Source: VAZQ01 sp035693615 (GTDB taxonomy: Bacteria > Pseudomonadota > Alphaproteobacteria > Rhizobiales > Xanthobacteraceae). From it: 64,000 nucleotides of DNA. The position numbers were made by a program, and so were the translations under genes. Below, piece after piece: positions 43,721 to 52,584 of this stretch; the first letter of the stretch is position 1; each line of letters opens with the position of its first letter. Below the pieces are notes generated by a model. That model saw only the letters and a list, made by a program, of their open reading frames with translations, did not search any database and was not told the origin of the DNA. The DNA is taken from contig DASSGH010000018.1 of the NCBI GenBank assembly GCA_035693615.1, positions 16,261-80,260 on the forward strand. The letters are read 5' to 3'.

Positions 43721-44740
43721 ATGTTCAAACCTCTTGCAAGTGTCGCCTTGAGTCTTGTTCTAATCCTCGGTCTGCCAATAACGCATGCACCTGCGCAAAG
43801 CCTGCAAAAGCTCAAGGTCGCCGAGGTCGTCCGCTCCCAACTATTCGCGCCGATGTACGTGGCGATTAATCAAAGCTTCTTTAGGGATCAAGGAATCGAG
43901 CTCGACCTAATCACCGCCAACGGGGGCGATCGGGTCGGCGCGCTGGTCCTTTCCGGACAGGTCGATCTCGGTCTCGCCGGGCCCGAGGTTGCGATCTATC
44001 TCTACAATAGCGAAGCGCCCGACAAGCCGGTCATGTTTTGCAGCGTGAATGGCACGGACGGCTTCTTCGTCGTGTCGCGAGAAAAGATCGAACCGTTCGC
44101 ATGGGACAAGCTGAAAAATCGCCGAATCATCGGCTGGCGTCCGGGGAGCACGCCGCAACTATTTTTCGAATATATTCTCAAGCAGAAGGGCGTAGATTCC
44201 GAGACCATCAAGAGCATTGTTACCAATATCGCTCCGCCGGCACGGGAAGGCGCATGGCTATCGGGAGATGGTGATTTTGGCATTTTCAACGAACCCAGCA
44301 CTGAAAACCTGGCGCGCGCCGGTCGCATCCATGTTCTGGCGTCGATCGGCAAGGAGCTTGGAGCTGCGGAGAACACCGACTTCTTCGCCAAGAAAAGTTG
44401 GATCGAAAAGAACCGCGACGTTGCGCAGAAATTCACCAATGCAATCGCGCGCGCGCAGGCATGGATGAAGGCGGCTACCGACGCGCAGATCGCGGCTGCT
44501 CTGGCGCCGCACTTTCCGGGTCTGCCGTCCGATATCACTGTCGATGTAATAAAACGCTACCGGGGGACTGGCGCTCCGATCCTCTCCGAAACACCACAGA
44601 TCAGCCGGCCTGGCTTGGCCAAGCTGCAAGAGGTGATGATCATCGGCGGCGTCATTGATCCGAGCAAGACCGTCCCATACGAATCAATCGTCGCGGCCGA
44701 ATTTGCCCTTGAAGCAGAACGCTCGGTGCTGCCAAAATGA
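43721..44740 (+). CDS. NMT1-like ABC transporter substrate-binding protein
   Basis: 339 residues starting at ATG 43721 behind GGTGGAAG; a GTG at 43706 is an alternative. A signal peptide ends near HAPAQS. The mature part follows the NMT1/THI5 pattern: VRSQLFAPMYVAINQSFFRDQGIELDL, GGDRVGALVLSGQVDLGLAGPEVA, GWRPGSTPQLFFEYILKQ. No permease or ATPase follows. Together with the DUF1989 gene it forms a two-gene operon for an unidentified nitrogenous substrate. Confidence 0.92.
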   Translation: MFKPLASVALSLVLILGLPITHAPAQSLQKLKVAEVVRSQLFAPMYVAINQSFFRDQGIELDLITANGGDRVGALVLSGQVDLGLAGPEVAIYLYNSEAPDKPVMFCSVNGTDGFFVVSREKIEPFAWDKLKNRRIIGWRPGSTPQLFFEYILKQKGVDSETIKSIVTNIAPPAREGAWLSGDGDFGIFNEPSTENLARAGRIHVLASIGKELGAAENTDFFAKKSWIEKNRDVAQKFTNAIARAQAWMKAATDAQIAAALAPHFPGLPSDITVDVIKRYRGTGAPILSETPQISRPGLAKLQEVMIIGGVIDPSKTVPYESIVAAEFALEAERSVLPK

Positions 44741-44879
44741 TTGTTACTCGGGAGCCACTTAACGCCCCGCTCGGCATCATCCTCGGTCCGAGGCGGACGA
44801 ACCCGCAGGTCCAGTGGTCAACCTGAGCGTATTGCTCCGGAGCGCGCGCAGCCAGAGTATTCGGGCTGCGCGGACGAAG

Positions 44880-45083
44880 TTAACGCGTGGCTGCAGCAAC
44901 AATGCGCTCGGTCTGCACGGTTGCATGCAGGCGCGCGATTTCGTCCTTCACCAGCAACTTGCGACGCTTCAGCGCCACGAGTTGGAGATTGTCTGTCGAC
45001 AGGTGTGTGCTCGCCTCGACTATTTCTGCTTGCAGTGCTTGATGGCGGCTTTCCAGTTCCGCAAGATACTCTGCTCTAGACAT
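44880..45083 (-). CDS. DUF465 (YdcH-like) small protein
   Basis: 67 residues from the ATG at 45083. It is a single helical hairpin: MSRAEYLAELESRHQALQ, then LVALKRRKLLVKDEIARL, the diagnostic end of DUF465. These abundant cytoplasmic proteins have no defined function. A GAGGAG-type ribosome binding site lies upstream; the frame is open to 45170 but that part has no support. Confidence 0.88.
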   Translation of the reverse strand: MSRAEYLAELESRHQALQAEIVEASTHLSTDNLQLVALKRRKLLVKDEIARLHATVQTERIVAAATR

Positions 45084-45309
45084 ATCGGGAGGTCTCCTCA
45101 GTCGGATTGTGAAGGTTTTTGGCGAGCGCTCAGGTACGGTCCGTCCAACGCTGAAGCACCCGACCCACAATTTGCCACGTTATCCGGGAGCCACTGATGT
45201 GCTTGGCTACCGGGGAACCGGCCGCAGAAAACTTGTACGAAACGTTGCATTTTCAACACAGTCTAGTTCGATTACTGCGCTCAGTTGCGTTGGCCATTTT
45301 CGAGGTTGA

Positions 45310-45993
45310 TCACCAGCCCGAACTCGGTCGTTCGTGGCCATAGCGGCCCCACCCAGCAGCATCATACCGGCCGTGGTTGCGCTGGTTCGAGCTGCGCGTC
45401 GCTTTTTGCGAGTCGTTGGAAGCAGTCGCAGGCCACTGCGGTAGCCCCGTCGTCTCTTCTCTAGTCGATGCTCTCACGGCTGGGGGAGTTGCATTGAACG
45501 GTGCGGTTTGCGGCGAATTGGAAGCAGCCACAGGCTGCTGAGGAAGCCCTGTCGTCGCTTCCCTAGTCGACCCTGTCACCGCTGTGGGAATCGCATTGAG
45601 CGGTGTGGTCTGCGGTGAATGGGGAGCAGCCACAGGTTGCTGGGATGGCTCTGTCGTCGTTCGCCTGGTCGCTGTCACCGCTGCGGGAATGGCATTGAGC
45701 GGAGCGGTTTGCGCTGAATTCAACGGCGATGCGGTACCTGGTCGACTATCCGGCGCGCTCGTAGCGGTCTCAGCCGGCGAGACGATAGTTGAGAGTAAAG
45801 TGCCGGGGTTGAGGGGCAGCGCCGCAATGACGGATCTGCCATCGATGTTGGCATCGTGGCCAGCCATTTGCAGAACTAGGCCGCTTGAGCTTGCGATCAA
45901 GCCGCATACGATGAAGGCGACTACACGTCCGTCCTTCCGACGCAAATTGGACCATAGACCAGATTCGGGATGTACGTTGTGCGCCGAGCTCAT
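45310..45993 (-). CDS. Membrane-anchored Thr/Pro-rich repeat protein
   Basis: 227 residues behind GGGGGA. A basic N-terminus precedes one membrane helix (VVAFIVCGLIASSSGLVLQM, about 24-43), so the rest is periplasmic. It contains about three imperfect 34-residue repeats (SPQTxPLNAIPTAVTGSTREATTGLPQQPVAA) rich in Thr, Pro, Ala and Gln, and ends in a Gly/Tyr/Arg tail. There is no recognised domain; it looks like a disordered envelope linker. It is 32 bp upstream of the L,D-transpeptidase gene's end but both are on the minus strand with the transpeptidase downstream. Confidence 0.65.
   Translation of the reverse strand: MSSAHNVHPESGLWSNLRRKDGRVVAFIVCGLIASSSGLVLQMAGHDANIDGRSVIAALPLNPGTLLSTIVSPAETATSAPDSRPGTASPLNSAQTAPLNAIPAAVTATRRTTTEPSQQPVAAPHSPQTTPLNAIPTAVTGSTREATTGLPQQPVAASNSPQTAPFNATPPAVRASTREETTGLPQWPATASNDSQKATRSSNQRNHGRYDAAGWGRYGHERPSSGW
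45420..45715 (-). repeat. Imperfect ~102-bp tandem coding repeats
   Basis: Three or so units encoding SPQTxPLNAxPxAVxxSTREATTGLPQQPVAA are diverged but alignable in the minus-strand gene. The repeat accounts for much of the mature protein. Confidence 0.6.
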
Positions 45994-46024
45994 GTCAGTC
46001 CCCCTACCCTCAGCGTGCGACCCT

Positions 46025-46537
46025 TCACCGGGTCACAACCACAGGCGTTCCCCAGCTGACGCGGTTATAGAGATCGAGCACGTCCGCGTTGTACATGCGA
46101 ATGCAGCCGTAAGACACAAAGCCGCCGATCGAGCCCGGATTGTTGGTGCCGTGGATGGCGTATTCCCCGCCGCCGCTCAGCGTCATAGCGGCCGCTCCCA
46201 TCGGATTGCTGGGGCTTCCCCCTGGAATCACATTCGGCAGTGAGGGTTTGTCGCGTTTGACGTCCTCGGGCGGCGACCATGCCGGGCTCAGTTGCTTACC
46301 GTTGATCGTGGCCGTACCGGCCCATTGCTTGCCTGCCCGGCCGACGCCAACCGGATAGCGGACGGCCTTGCCATTGCCGAGCACGTAATAGAGCGCTCGC
46401 TCGCCCGTTTTCACCACGACCGTGCCGTTTGGGTAAGGGTCTGAAAATCCAACGAGTTCGCGTGCTTGCGCCAACTGCGTCGCAGAAATCAGAAAAAGCG
46501 CAGCCCCGCAGGCCGCGAGTGGGTGCGACGGATGCAT
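46025..46537 (-). CDS. L,D-transpeptidase (ErfK/YbiS-type YkuD)
   Basis: 170 residues with signal peptide (about 1-25, ending LAQA). It is a compact YkuD enzyme: the GTVVVKTGERALYYVLGNG start, YPVGVGRAGKQWAGTA, and the catalytic IHGTNNPGSIGGFVSYGCIRM with H129, C145 and R147, the classical motif. It would make 3-3 peptidoglycan crosslinks or attach lipoprotein. The start at 46537 follows GGGGGG; the frame is open to 46573. Confidence 0.95.
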   Translation of the reverse strand: MHPSHPLAACGAALFLISATQLAQARELVGFSDPYPNGTVVVKTGERALYYVLGNGKAVRYPVGVGRAGKQWAGTATINGKQLSPAWSPPEDVKRDKPSLPNVIPGGSPSNPMGAAAMTLSGGGEYAIHGTNNPGSIGGFVSYGCIRMYNADVLDLYNRVSWGTPVVVTR

Positions 46538-46805
46538 GAAGCCCCCCAGTCGAACACCGGCCGATCCCGGCAAAAGCCCTCATGTCATTGGTCGCGCCGG
46601 CGATGGAAAGGTTCAATGCGTCTGGTTCGCGATGGTGACTTACCTGTGCGGCGCTCCCCGCGCACCACATCCCGGCACCGGTGAAGGGTGATCGCCGCTT
46701 GGGGACTTCCACGGCAAGTCCGCATCGCAAAAAATGCGCGGTTGGCGGCGCCGGCTGAGGGCCGTTTCCGGCTATGATGTCTCGACGGGCTGAGGAGGAC
46801 TGAGC

Positions 46806-47066
46806 ATGTGGCTAGAGGACCATTTTGGAAACGGTTCGGTGTTGCAGCGCAATGAGCGGGTTAAATTGGCGGCCTCATTCTGGAATAACATCGGGGCAGG
46901 TATGGTCCTTGGTGGCATTGCGGCGGCGTTCTTCTTAGACAAGCCGCAAGGGGCCTGGACGAAAATCGCCATTGCGATCGCGGGACTGCTGATTGGCTGG
47001 CTTTGCTATTCAATTGCCAGCAACATTCTGACCTATATGAGCACAGCACCCGACGAGCGCCATTAG
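46806..47066 (+). CDS. Small two-TM membrane protein
   Basis: 86 residues behind GAGGAGGAC. A soluble N-terminus (WLEDHFGNGSVLQRNERVKLAASFWNNI) precedes two hydrophobic helices (AGMVLGGIAAAFFL and IAIAIAGLLIGWLCYSIASNI). Unknown function. It converges on the zinc-ribbon-like gene at 47109. Confidence 0.7.
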   Translation: MWLEDHFGNGSVLQRNERVKLAASFWNNIGAGMVLGGIAAAFFLDKPQGAWTKIAIAIAGLLIGWLCYSIASNILTYMSTAPDERH

Positions 47067-47108
47067 GGCGCCGCGACGGATCTGATCTTCGTGTCAGACG
47101 GCCGCGTG

Positions 47109-47387
47109 TCAGCTCGACAGCTCAAGGACTGCATGACGCCTTCCGTCAGCTTGCCCTCGCCACGCGAGCCGCGCGGCGCGCTGATGCCCTGTGCGGCTCT
47201 TTGTGGGTTCATGCGAGAATAGCCTCGACGCAAGCCGCTCCACCATTGTTTCGTGTTTAATTCCGCAGTGTGGACATTGAAACCGGACTGCTTTGGACCA
47301 GATGCGGGACAAGGTCGCATCGTCAACGTAGAGGTGCAGATCAATCGATTGTCGGGTCTCAGGGCACCAACCAATGAGATTACGCAT
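47109..47387 (-). CDS. Small zinc-knuckle-like protein (CPHCG)
   Basis: 92 residues behind GGGGGGA. The first 50 residues (LIGWCPETRQSIDLHLYVDDATLSRIWSKAVRFQCPHCG) look like a small family seen in Bradyrhizobium relatives with a C...CPxCG knuckle. The tail is basic and poorly ordered. Function unknown. Confidence 0.6.
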   Translation of the reverse strand: MRNLIGWCPETRQSIDLHLYVDDATLSRIWSKAVRFQCPHCGIKHETMVERLASRLFSHEPTKSRTGHQRAARLAWRGQADGRRHAVLELSS

Positions 47388-47710
47388 CGCGTCCCCCCGA
47401 TCTCAAAGAGAGCTAGTGCTCCCAGTTCCCCTGCCGCTTGTGGGTTCGGTGCGCGAGGGTCGAACCCGTCGGCGCGCCCAAGCGATGCCCATGATAAGGC
47501 CCCGTGTCCTTATCCGGGACATGCGAGCAAACAATTCGCCCCGCAATATGGCGCCTTGTTAAAATGCTGAGGGTGTTGCAATTGCACCACAGTTGCGCGC
47601 CCAGGTCGGCCGCCTGGCATGGCTTGCAGCGCTTTCCCCCTGAGGGATCGCAAGCGCTTACTTCGCAAACTGGTCGGCTTACGGCGAGCCCTTCCTTGGA
47701 CCCGGCGAGT
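47388..47710. other. Intergenic region, nothing recognised
   Basis: About 323 bp. A T-loop-like string (gggttcgaccc, minus strand near 47456-47466) was examined for a tRNA, but no acceptor or anticodon stem forms. Confidence 0.4.
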
Positions 47711-48001
47711 TCATTTGCCTAAGTGCCGCAACGATCGGGCACTCCCGGCGATCAATTCCCCTGCTCGTCTTGCATACTCCGTTGGACACGCCGCGGGCTT
47801 GTCGTGCAGCGGAGGCAATGTCGTCGTTTGACTGCCCTCCCGACCTAGTGCGCCACCCGTCTCGTGTGCCTGCTGTGCAAGCTTCAGCCAGCGCAATTCT
47901 AAATTTCGGCAATAGGCTACTATCTCTGGTGAACTCGCCAATCCTCCTCGTCGAGCGCAGGCGGTAGCTTGATCCTGACAATACTGTGCATATGACGACA
48001 T
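47711..48001 (-). CDS. Small hypothetical protein
   Basis: 96 residues behind GGGGGAGC. The first 50 residues (SSYAQYCQDQATACARRGG, YCRNLELRWLKLAQQA) are helical with four cysteines and resemble a small family frequent in Bradyrhizobium, of unknown function. The C-terminal half is less ordered. Confidence 0.6.
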   Translation of the reverse strand: MSSYAQYCQDQATACARRGGLASSPEIVAYCRNLELRWLKLAQQAHETGGALGREGSQTTTLPPLHDKPAACPTEYARRAGELIAGSARSLRHLGK

Positions 48002-48332
48002 GACCGAGCTCCCCCTTCACAAAGCGCACAGGCCGCGCAAACACCAATGCACTCCGCGCGGAGTAGGTCCATCTAGGGATCAAGTCGCGGTAAGCTGTTG
48101 CATAAGAATCACAGGCGTGGCTGACCGCGTCGAGGAGGGAACGCCGCTAGGGAACTCGGCACGAGCCGTGAGTGAGTGCGCCTCAAGGTAACGCAGTAGC
48201 GAGCGAGCGGCTTGCGGTCGGACCTCCGCGCCACCAGTCAGGGGACGCGTTCCACGCAAGCCGAATAGCTCGGAATACCGTCGAAGGTTGCCATCCGTGC
48301 CCCAAATCCCTGCAGCACGATCCGTGGCACCG
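48002..48332. other. Intergenic region upstream of OPT transporter
   Basis: About 331 bp between divergent genes. No promoter or gene stands out. Confidence 0.35.
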
Positions 48333-50249
48333 ATGAATCTCTCGGTTGACGCTATGGACGAGCGAGACCGGCGGCTGCCGGTCGCCGGCTTCAAAGGCAC
48401 GCCCGAAGAAATCGAGCGAGAGTGGTACGAAGAGGTCTACCGCGGCCACGGAGACAGCATGGCGCAACTCACCTGGCGCGCCGTGCTGATTGGCTCGTGT
48501 CTGGGAGGCGTGTTGTCGCTTACCAACCTCTACATCGGTCTCAAGGCCGGGTGGGGCTTCGGCGTCGCCATCACCGCCAGCATCTTGTCATTTGCAATCT
48601 GGACGAGCTTGCTCAAAGCCGGCGTCGCGCGCACGCCAATGACCATCCTTGAGAACAACTGCATGCAATCGACGGCCAGTTCGGCTGGCTACTCCACCGG
48701 CGGCACCCTGATCTCGGCCTTTGCCGCCTACATCATTGTCAATCACCAGCCGATGTCTGTGCCGCTGATGTTGGCGTGGGTGTTCTTTATCGCCGTGCTC
48801 GGGGTCACGATGGCCATCCCCATGAAACGGCAGATGATCAATATCGAGCAGCTGCGCTTTCCCTCCGGCGTGGCGGCGGCTGAAACCCTGCGCGCGCTGC
48901 ATGCCAAAAGCTCCGAGGGGCTGCGCGCGGCCAAGGCGCTGGGTCTCGCCGGGCTCATCGCCGCGATCGACAAGGTTTGGGCTGAAGGGCTATCGATGAT
49001 CAGCGCGAGCCCCGAACGCTTTTCGAGCGGGGCCCTTCTGACGGGCCTGCAGAAGTGGCTCCTCGGCAGTCAGTACGAGGCCTGGTCGGGCCGCACCGTG
49101 GTGTTTTCCTGGGATTTCATATTTCTCGCCGCCGGCGCCATCACAGGCATGCGGGTCTGCGCGACCATGTTCGTGTCGGGCACTTTGTGTTGGGCCGTGG
49201 TCGTGCCGATCCTCCAGATGGAAGGGGTCGTCGAAGGTGCAGGCTTCGCCACCATCGTGCAGTGGACGCTCTGGTTCGGCGCGTCTTGTATGGTGGCTGC
49301 AGGACTATTGAGCTTTGCGCTGAGCTGGCGCACGGCATTGAGCGCGTTCCGTGATCTCGGACAAATGCTCTCCTTCCGCTCGGCGGCTGCAAGCGAGCCC
49401 TGGCACATCGAGGCGCCGATGAGCTGGTTTGGCGGCGGCCAGCTCGTGTCGCTTGTTGCGCTTGCCTGGCTCGGACATGCGAGCTTCGGCATGCCGGTTT
49501 GGGAAACTGCTGTCGCGGTGGCACTCTCCTTCTGGCTGGCGCTCGTCGCCTGTCGCGTAACGGGCGAAACCGACACGACGCCTGTTGGCGCAATGGGCAA
49601 GGTCACCCAGCTCATCTTCGGTGGGCTGAGTCCGGGCAACGTCAATGTCAATTTGATGAGCGCCAACATCACGGCCGGTGCGGCGACTTCAGCAGCCGAC
49701 CTGCTCACCGACTTGAAGAGCGGTTACCTGCTTGGTGCGAACCCCCGTCAGCAATTTCTGGCCCAATTCTCCGGCATCTTCGTCGGTACGCTCGTCAGCG
49801 TGCTTACCTTTGCAGTCCTGGTGCCCGATGCACAGGTGCTTGGCACCGACCAGTTCCCAGCGCCCGCAGCCCAGACGTGGTCCGCTGTTGCCATCGCGCT
49901 CGGGAAGGGTCTGTCCTCGCTCGAGCCGGTCAAGTTGTGGCTGATAGTCGCCGGCAGCGTTGTCGGAGTGCTGCTCACTCTCGCGCCTGTTTTATTCCCG
50001 AAATCCCAGGACTACCTTCCCTCGGCCTCAGCATTTGGCCTCGCCTGGGTCTTCCCCTGGTACTACGGACTTTTGTTCTTCCTGGGCGCCCTCATTGCGC
50101 TCCTGCTCGAGAGACGCAAACCAAAGCTCGCCCAAGAGTTCACCTTGCCGGTGGCGTCGGGCGTGGTGGCCGGAGGCTCGCTGATGGGCGTGGTGCTGGT
50201 GTTCTGGGCCAATGGCGGCAGCATTCTCGCCAAGCTCATCGGCGGTTGA
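48333..50249 (+). CDS. OPT-family oligopeptide/metal-chelate transporter
   Basis: About 638 residues with a dozen or more membrane helices. Family marks include SLTNLYIGLKAGWGFGVAI in the first helices, ENNCMQSTASSAGYSTGG, FPSGVAAAETLRALH, GEPDTTPVGAMGK-like GETDTTPVGAMGKVTQ, and LLTDLKSGYLLGANPRQQF. OPT proteins are proton-coupled importers of oligopeptides or metal chelates. The start is uncertain: ATG 48333 or 48354, with TTG 48288 less likely. It stands alone, without linked peptidase. Confidence 0.92.
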   Translation: MNLSVDAMDERDRRLPVAGFKGTPEEIEREWYEEVYRGHGDSMAQLTWRAVLIGSCLGGVLSLTNLYIGLKAGWGFGVAITASILSFAIWTSLLKAGVARTPMTILENNCMQSTASSAGYSTGGTLISAFAAYIIVNHQPMSVPLMLAWVFFIAVLGVTMAIPMKRQMINIEQLRFPSGVAAAETLRALHAKSSEGLRAAKALGLAGLIAAIDKVWAEGLSMISASPERFSSGALLTGLQKWLLGSQYEAWSGRTVVFSWDFIFLAAGAITGMRVCATMFVSGTLCWAVVVPILQMEGVVEGAGFATIVQWTLWFGASCMVAAGLLSFALSWRTALSAFRDLGQMLSFRSAAASEPWHIEAPMSWFGGGQLVSLVALAWLGHASFGMPVWETAVAVALSFWLALVACRVTGETDTTPVGAMGKVTQLIFGGLSPGNVNVNLMSANITAGAATSAADLLTDLKSGYLLGANPRQQFLAQFSGIFVGTLVSVLTFAVLVPDAQVLGTDQFPAPAAQTWSAVAIALGKGLSSLEPVKLWLIVAGSVVGVLLTLAPVLFPKSQDYLPSASAFGLAWVFPWYYGLLFFLGALIALLLERRKPKLAQEFTLPVASGVVAGGSLMGVVLVFWANGGSILAKLIGG

Positions 50250-50359
50250 CGGGCTGCGCTAAACCATTCGGGCGAGAAGGCTGGCCCCGTCCCTGACTCG
50301 CGAGGCCGTGTCTCCGCGCTATGAGCCCAATCGCTGCACTCGCGAAGTGACGAGCGAGG

Positions 50360-50743
50360 TCAATATTTGCTGCCAAGGCCCAAGCGAGGGGCGCGGGCGC
50401 CGGTCGGAGGCGATAACGAGCCGGAGCCGCTTTTCCAAGGCGCAATGGTTTCGATGATGATCTTGATTCCGGCCAGCGCGCTCTCGATTTCACTCTGCAC
50501 GCGCTGAACCTCGGAGTTCAGAAATCTTTGTAGGTCCTGGAGCTCGGACGTCAGTCCTTCGAGTCCGTCAATCGAACTCGACGTGAGCCGCGTGATGGTC
50601 GACCGAATTCGTTCAACCTCAGATTCGAGCGGAGGGGAGCGTTTGGGAATGCTTTCCTCCGCCAATTTGCTGATTTCGGCCTCTACATCCAAATGTATGG
50701 GAGGTGCTTTCTCTGTCGCTGCCGAAGATGTTGGAGCGTTCAT
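50360..50743 (-). CDS. Helical hypothetical protein
   Basis: 127 residues from ATG 50743 behind GGAGACGG. A long coiled-coil-like stretch (ESEVERIRSTITRLTSSSIDGLEGLTSELQDLQRFLNSEVQRVQSEIESAL) dominates, with a flexible Pro/Gly tail. No signal peptide and no recognised family. The open frame continues upstream to 50932 without support. Confidence 0.6.
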   Translation of the reverse strand: MNAPTSSAATEKAPPIHLDVEAEISKLAEESIPKRSPPLESEVERIRSTITRLTSSSIDGLEGLTSELQDLQRFLNSEVQRVQSEIESALAGIKIIIETIAPWKSGSGSLSPPTGARAPRLGLGSKY

Positions 50744-50930
50744 CGCCGTCTCCGGTATGTGGATTCGTTTGTGTCCGCCATGAGCCGACGATATCTGCGG
50801 TCGGGTTAACAACCTTTTTAGATTCGTCTTTAACGAGCGGCCGTTTTCGTCGCTTGCGCGGTGCTCCATTACTGTCGAAGCTCGCAATGCTACCGATCGT
50901 CGGCCCTTTGCACCTTTGGGAGCGATGACC

Positions 50931-51170
50931 ATGACCCAAGACCATATGCGAACGTTCGAGAAAGCGCGGAATCAGTTGCTCGCCCAGCGTCGGTCTTTGG
51001 CTGAAGCGCTCGCCGGCGGTTACAAAAAAGGACAGACTGAAAATCAGATCGAGCGAATATTGAAGGTTCAGGCGGCGATCGATGCGATCACGTCCGCGAT
51101 CAACGAAGATCGCACGGCCTCGCCACAGCCAGGTGGCTCCGAGCCGGCCCCGGACGACCGGTGGCGATAG
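50931..51170 (+). CDS. Small helical hypothetical protein
   Basis: 79 residues; of two close ATGs, 50931 has better spacing from GGGAG. It is helical (MRTFEKARNQLLAQRRSLAEALAGGYKKGQTENQIERILKVQAAIDAI) with a Pro/Gly tail. It resembles small proteins of unknown function common in rhizobia. It ends 87 bp before the TetR gene on the same strand. Confidence 0.6.
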   Translation: MTQDHMRTFEKARNQLLAQRRSLAEALAGGYKKGQTENQIERILKVQAAIDAITSAINEDRTASPQPGGSEPAPDDRWR

Positions 51171-51238
51171 GCGATTGGGTAAGGTGGTCACCGCCCCGAC
51201 GGCGAGCACCAAGCCGATGTCGACCTGTCCTCGCGAGT

Positions 51239-51259
51239 CATGTAAATACCATTCACATG
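51239..51259. promoter_or_regulatory. Palindrome over the TetR start codon, candidate autoregulatory operator
   Basis: catgtaaat (51239-51247), acc, attcacatg (51251-51259): 9-bp arms match at 8 of 9 positions around a 3-bp centre. The ATG of the TetR gene (51257) lies in the right arm. TetR proteins usually bind such 15-25 bp palindromes near their own promoters. Confidence 0.6.
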
Positions 51260-51919
51260 AGCTGGTCCAGGCAAGGCGGCCGTGCGGGTCCCCGCGGCTA
51301 CCACCACGGCAATCTGAAAGAGGCCCTGATCCGCGCGGCGCTGGAGTTGATCGCCCAGAAAGGACCCGCCGGCTTTACTTTCGCGGAAGCTGCGCGATGG
51401 GCGGGAGTGAGTCCGGCCGCGCCGTACAGGCATTTTCGCGACCGCGACGAACTGTTGATCGACGTGGCGCGGCGCGGCTTCGATCAATTTGAATCTGTGC
51501 TTGCACGCGCTTGGAATGACGGCCGTCCAGACGCGTTTGCGGCCTTGGACCGCATGGGCAAGGCCTATCTCCAATTTGCTCGCAGTGAACCGGCCTACTA
51601 TTCCGCGATGTTCGAAGCGGGCATCCCGCCCGAGGCGAGCCCGGAACTGCGCGATGCGGCAGAGCGGGCATTGGCTGTGTTGCGAACGGCGGTCGAACGG
51701 CTGATCGCGACCATGCCGGTGCGCAACCGCCCGCCGGTCCTGATGATGACCCTGCACATCTGGGCGATGTCACACGGTATCGCGTCGTTGTTCGGGCGGG
51801 GTGACGCGGCGCGGCGGTCGCTGCCCATGTCGCCGGAGGATTTGTTGGAAGCGGCAGTGTTGATTTATCTGAACGGTCTCGGCTTCAGCGTGCCTGCGAC
51901 CCCTGGACGTCCCGCATAG
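51257..51919 (+). CDS. TetR/AcrR-family transcriptional regulator (WHG C-terminal domain)
   Basis: 220 residues. The HTH is ALIRAALELIAQKGPAGFTFAEAARWAGVSPAAPYRHFRDRDELLIDVA, standard TetR, after the N-terminal basic GYHHGNLKE. The C-terminus (YLQFARSEPAYYSAMFEAG, HIWAMSHGIASLFGRG) is the WHG-type ligand domain. The ATG at 51257 fits the conserved YHHGN start; there is no strong ribosome binding site, and a palindrome overlaps the start. The target may be itself and the next gene or an unlinked set. Confidence 0.93.
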   Translation: MSWSRQGGRAGPRGYHHGNLKEALIRAALELIAQKGPAGFTFAEAARWAGVSPAAPYRHFRDRDELLIDVARRGFDQFESVLARAWNDGRPDAFAALDRMGKAYLQFARSEPAYYSAMFEAGIPPEASPELRDAAERALAVLRTAVERLIATMPVRNRPPVLMMTLHIWAMSHGIASLFGRGDAARRSLPMSPEDLLEAAVLIYLNGLGFSVPATPGRPA

Positions 51920-52009
51920 TCGGCAGGCTCGCTATCACACGCCCCTGCCCAATAGAGCTGTGCTTTATTTCCCAAGATCCCCCATCCGCGCGCGCGGGAC
52001 GCGTCTTGC

Positions 52010-52039
52010 TTGACAACGGGACCCGCGGTGGCTAATAAT
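52010..52039 (+). promoter_or_regulatory. Sigma-70-type promoter for the DUF2852 gene
   Basis: TTGACA at 52010-52015 and AATAAT at 52034-52039 are separated by 18 bp, a near-consensus housekeeping pair, 33 bp upstream of the ATG at 52073. The AT-rich run that follows (taaatgtaattaacattaac) is exceptional in this GC-rich window. Confidence 0.6.
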
Positions 52040-52072
52040 GTAAATGTAATTAACATTAACGGCGAGGCCGTC

Positions 52073-52456
52073 ATGCCTATGGTTGCAAAGCTCGACGAGT
52101 TGGGAAAACCAGCCTGGATCGCACTCATGATCCTCGGCTTCATGGTGTGGTGGCCAGTTGGCCTCGCCACCCTGGCGTTTATCATTGGGAGCGGGCGAAT
52201 GAGTTGGAAAGCCGGCAGCATGACTCGTTGGCACGAGGCGGCGGGCCAAATGCGTGCAGCCGGAACCTGGTGGCACCCGTCGCGGTCAAGCGGCAACCGC
52301 GTCTTCGACGACTATCGTGAGGAAACCTTGCGGCGCCTCGAAGAGGAACAGCGGGAATTTCAAGACTTCCTCGTTCGCTTGCGGGCGGCGAAGGACAAAG
52401 CCGAGTTCGATCAGTTCATGGCGGAGCGGCGCGCGCGCACCGAGCCAACCTCCTGA
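52073..52456 (+). CDS. DUF2852 membrane protein
   Basis: 127 residues from ATG 52073 (a TTG start at 52010 would fall inside the -35 element, so it is rejected). One membrane segment (KPAWIALMILGFMVWWPVGLATLAFII) is followed by a helical, charged C-terminus (FDDYREETLRRLEEEQREFQDFLVRLRAAKDKAEFDQFMAERR), the standard DUF2852 layout. Function unknown; common in Alphaproteobacteria. Confidence 0.9.
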   Translation: MPMVAKLDELGKPAWIALMILGFMVWWPVGLATLAFIIGSGRMSWKAGSMTRWHEAAGQMRAAGTWWHPSRSSGNRVFDDYREETLRRLEEEQREFQDFLVRLRAAKDKAEFDQFMAERRARTEPTS

Positions 52457-52537
52457 CCTGGACGCTATCGCGATCGTCTTGCTGCAGAGGTCCAATCGTC
52501 GCTGTTCAAGGCGGAGCTTGATTTCAACAATAAATAG

Positions 52538-52565
52538 GCGCGGCAGACTCTTTGGCCTGCCGCGC
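52538..52565. terminator. 9-bp stem hairpin downstream of DUF2852 gene
   Basis: gcgcggcag (52538-52546) pairs with ctgccgcgc (52557-52565) around a 10-base loop, followed by ttt. It is about 80 bp past the DUF2852 stop and could terminate its transcript. Confidence 0.5.
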
Positions 52566-52584
52566 TTTGCGCTTGCGAAGCGCG

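Noticed and set aside
47400..47560. Possible tRNA: minus strand has gggttcgaccc like a T-arm
   Set aside because: No acceptor stem, D-arm or anticodon stem pairs at the proper distances on either strand.
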